Below are positions 5,728 to 6,714 of a stretch of 6,714 nt of DNA, piece after piece; the stretch's first letter is position 1; each line of letters begins with the position of its first letter. Origin of the DNA: DATCIH01 sp036507955 (GTDB lineage Bacteria; Bacillota; Clostridia; Clostridiales; Clostridiaceae); assembly GCA_036507955.1 (NCBI GenBank), contig DATCIH010000133.1:1-6714 (forward strand). Reading direction: 5' to 3'. The notes below the pieces were generated by a model. The model worked only from the letters and a program-made list of their open reading frames with translations, did not search any database and had not been told where the DNA came from. The translations under genes and the position numbers were made by a program.

Positions 5728-6071
5728 AGAGAACATGAAAAGCAGGCGCTATTTAGTGCAGTAAGTGGTTTCCCTCCCATAGCATATACCTCACTTAAGG
5801 AGTTGGCTGCTGCTATCTGACCATACAAATAAGGATCATCTACCACAGGAGTAAAGAAGTCAAGAGTTTGCACTAATGCAAGTTCATTTGAAATTTTGTA
5901 AACACCTGCATCATCAGCTTTGTCAAAACCTACAATTAAATTAGGATCTCTTCTCATGTTATTATCATCTAAATGGCACAAAACTTATGCCAGGTCCTCT
6001 GGACCTAACTTGCTAGCTCACCCGGCCTTTGAAGACATATGTGTTAGACTTGTTACTTCCTTGTCTGTCAT
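5725..6071 (-). pseudogene. selD: selD N-terminal remnant with in-frame UGA (selenophosphate synthetase)
   Basis: From ATG 6071, with AGGAGG (6085-6080) spaced 8 nt, the frame reads MTDKEVTSLTHMSSKAG, then TGA at 6020-6018, then ASKLGPEDLA. SelD has its catalytic Cys or Sec at this place (AGC or AGU), so the TGA is a selenocysteine codon, residue 18. A TAA at 5987-5985 stands where the family usually has Gln (CAA to TAA would do it). The frame then continues with clear SelD sequence: DPNLIVGFDKADDAGVYKIS, TLDFFTPVVDDP and YAMGGKPLTALN. It ends at about residue 115 of roughly 345 and runs into SelB-like sequence. SelD makes selenophosphate from selenide and ATP; this copy lacks most of the enzyme and cannot work. 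The start, ribosome site and promoter are still intact, which suggests recent decay. Confidence 0.88.
5990..6008 (-). promoter_or_regulatory. Bacterial SECIS-like hairpin after the selD UGA
   Basis: AGGTCC-AGA-GGACCT (6006-5992) is a perfect 6-bp hairpin, extended to 8 bp by two U-G pairs. The apical loop starts 17 nt after the UGA (6020-6018) and has a G at its second position. Bacterial SECIS elements are described with a G in the first two loop positions and a loop about 16-37 nt from the UGA, so this fits. The disabling TAA lies just after the hairpin. Confidence 0.6.
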
Positions 6072-6110
6072 TGCAACCACCTCCTTATATAAAGAATTAA
6101 ATTCAAAAAC

Positions 6111-6207
6111 TGGCGGGAACGTGTAGGAATTGATCCCACCCTGGCTGATACTACCACCCAACTATGGATTTGAAGTCCATGGGATCCATCAGGACCCATC
6201 CGCCCCC
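6111..6207 (-). tRNA. selC: tRNA-Sec (anticodon UCA)
   Basis: A 97-nt tRNA with the Sec features. The anticodon arm ATGGA-CTTCAAA-TCCAT has anticodon TCA (6173-6171) and a perfect 5-bp stem. The long D stem is GGGTCC-TGAT-GGATCC (6 bp, one G-U). The long variable arm has about 8 pairs and one G-G mismatch. The T arm is GTGGG-ATCAATT-CCTAC. The acceptor is GGGGGCGG paired to ACGTTCCC, then discriminator G and encoded CCA (6113-6111). Oddities are two G-U pairs and a G-A mismatch at the eighth acceptor pair, and A rather than T at the first T-loop position. It reads UGA as selenocysteine with SelA, SelB and SelD. It may be functional or starting to decay. The selD remnant begins 40 nt downstream on the same strand, so they were probably one transcript. 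Confidence 0.93.
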
Positions 6208-6219
6208 ATGTATATACAT

Positions 6220-6248
6220 ATTATATACCCATTAGGGGTATAAGTTAA
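6220..6248 (-). promoter_or_regulatory. Promoter of the tRNA-Sec/selD locus
   Basis: On the minus strand TTAACT (6248-6243) and a perfect TATAAT (6225-6220) are 17 bp apart. The transcript would start near 6213, just before the tRNA 5' end at 6207. Operator 4 fills the spacer exactly. Confidence 0.65.
6225..6241. promoter_or_regulatory. CstR/CsoR-type operator 4 in the tRNA-Sec promoter
   Basis: ATACCC-ATTAG-GGGTAT with perfect 6-bp arms. It sits between the -35 and -10 boxes of the selC promoter, in the same register as operator 1 relative to the minus-strand promoter at 1243-1215. This predicts repression of selC/selD by the CstR-like protein. Confidence 0.8.
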
Positions 6249-6349
6249 TAAGTATTATTCTAAAATAGTTAGCTTGAAACATATTTTTTCCTAATACTTC
6301 TTATATATTAAATGTTAGCTTTTCTAATTACCAGTGTTCTCAAATTCGC

Positions 6350-6398
6350 TCTTGAAGTATATATGGAAGGTAAAATGCCAATTGTACCTTCCTCAAGA
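6350..6398. repeat. Two-part hairpin of unknown role
   Basis: Inner arms GGAAGGTA (6365-6372) and TACCTTCC (6385-6392) pair perfectly around a 12-nt loop. Outer arms TCTTGA (6350-6355) and TCAAGA (6393-6398) also pair, leaving a 9-nt bulge on the left side. No T-run follows, so it is not a clear terminator. It lies in the 318-nt gene-free stretch 6208-6525, upstream of operator 5, where otherwise I see only the two operators and their promoter elements. Confidence 0.45.
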
Positions 6399-6468
6399 AT
6401 AACATTATGCATAAAATCAACTTATTTTATTAAATTCTAGTGCATTATATGGAAATGTTGCATAGTAT

Positions 6469-6485
6469 ATACCTATATGGGGTAT
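6469..6485. promoter_or_regulatory. CstR/CsoR-type operator 5
   Basis: ATACCT-ATATG-GGGTAT, with one arm mismatch as in operator 3. It starts directly after a possible -10 box, TAGTAT (6463-6468), in the same register as operator 1 to the rhodanese promoter; no good -35 box is visible. It lies 40 bp before the glutaredoxin-like start codon. Confidence 0.75.
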
Positions 6486-6525
6486 GTGCTACTTACCTAA
6501 AAGTTAGTTTTGAGGAGGTAATTTT

Positions 6526-6714
6526 ATGTCAATAAAAGTATATTCAACACCTACGTGTCCGTGGTGCAAAGTTACAAAGGATTATTTGAAATCAAAAAAC
6601 TTTGCTTTTAAAGACCTTGATGTTTCAAGGAATAGAGAAGCTTCTGCTGAAATGATAAAGAAATCAGGTCAAAGAGGAGTTCCGGTTATAGATATCAATG
6701 GTAAAATCATTGTA
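6526..6714 (+). CDS. Glutaredoxin-like thiol-redox protein (partial, runs off the right edge)
   Basis: The first 63 residues of a thioredoxin-fold protein, of a usual total near 75-85. It starts MSIKVYSTPTCPWCKVTK with the redox motif CPWC (Cys11, Cys14) and has the cis-proline segment RGVPVIDINGK (Pro53). This matches small glutaredoxin/NrdH-like proteins of Firmicutes, which reduce disulfides or mixed thiols in the cytoplasm. The ATG at 6526 follows GAGGAGG (6512-6518), spaced 7 nt. Operator 5 just upstream indicates control by the CsoR/CstR-like repressor; reduction of protein persulfides would suit that regulon, but this is inferred. The C-terminus is outside the window. Confidence 0.92.
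   Translation, partial: MSIKVYSTPTCPWCKVTKDYLKSKNFAFKDLDVSRNREASAEMIKKSGQRGVPVIDINGKIIV

Noticed and set aside
5920..6126. Plus-strand open frame over the selD start and tRNA-Sec
   Set aside because: It is antisense to clear SelD sequence and the tRNA, with no family resemblance.

Overview
The window is AT-rich, uses strong GGAGG-type ribosome binding sites and carries gene families typical of anaerobic Firmicutes: a CsoR/CstR repressor, a DUF1847 protein, a CopZ-type Fe-S protein, a membrane polyferredoxin-like protein and a clostridial-style selenocysteine locus. The best guess is a member of the Clostridia; the genus cannot be told from the sequence.

Layout, left to right. Bases 1-199 hold nothing I can name. 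A Crp/Fnr-family regulator (200-883, minus) is followed by a short unrecognised, probably broken, gene (932-1160, minus). A divergent promoter region with a 17-bp operator (1220-1236) then drives a plus-strand operon: a membrane-anchored rhodanese, a CopZ-like Zn/[2Fe-2S] protein without a copper-binding HMA domain, and a stand-alone fabH. Convergent to it on the minus strand lie a DUF1847 cysteine-rich protein and, upstream of that, a membrane 4Fe-4S protein. The latter is divergent from a CsoR-family repressor (4820-5116, plus). Its residues look like those of the persulfide sensor CstR rather than a copper sensor, because the copper-ligand His is Tyr. Next come a terminator-like hairpin, a small cysteine-rich DUF6951-like gene (minus), remnants of selB and selD (minus), and tRNA-Sec (selC, 6111-6207, minus). 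The stretch 6208-6525 has no gene but contains two operators, promoter elements and an unexplained hairpin. The window ends inside a glutaredoxin-like gene (6526 onward, plus).

Two themes connect these parts. First, five copies of one operator, ATACCY-N5-GGGTAT, lie at almost every promoter (1220, 4620, 4750, 6225, 6469). They imply a local regulon of the CstR-like repressor covering sulfur transfer, Fe-S/redox membrane proteins, a glutaredoxin-like protein, fabH and the repressor itself. Second, the same operator fills the -35/-10 spacer of the promoter of a decaying selenocysteine locus. That locus contains tRNA-Sec, then selD with an in-frame UGA at the catalytic position followed by a bacterial SECIS-like hairpin, then a premature TAA, then a jump into degraded SelB C-terminal sequence. 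The sequence thus suggests a reactive-sulfur (or selenium) responsive regulon that once included Sec biosynthesis, with that part now broken here.
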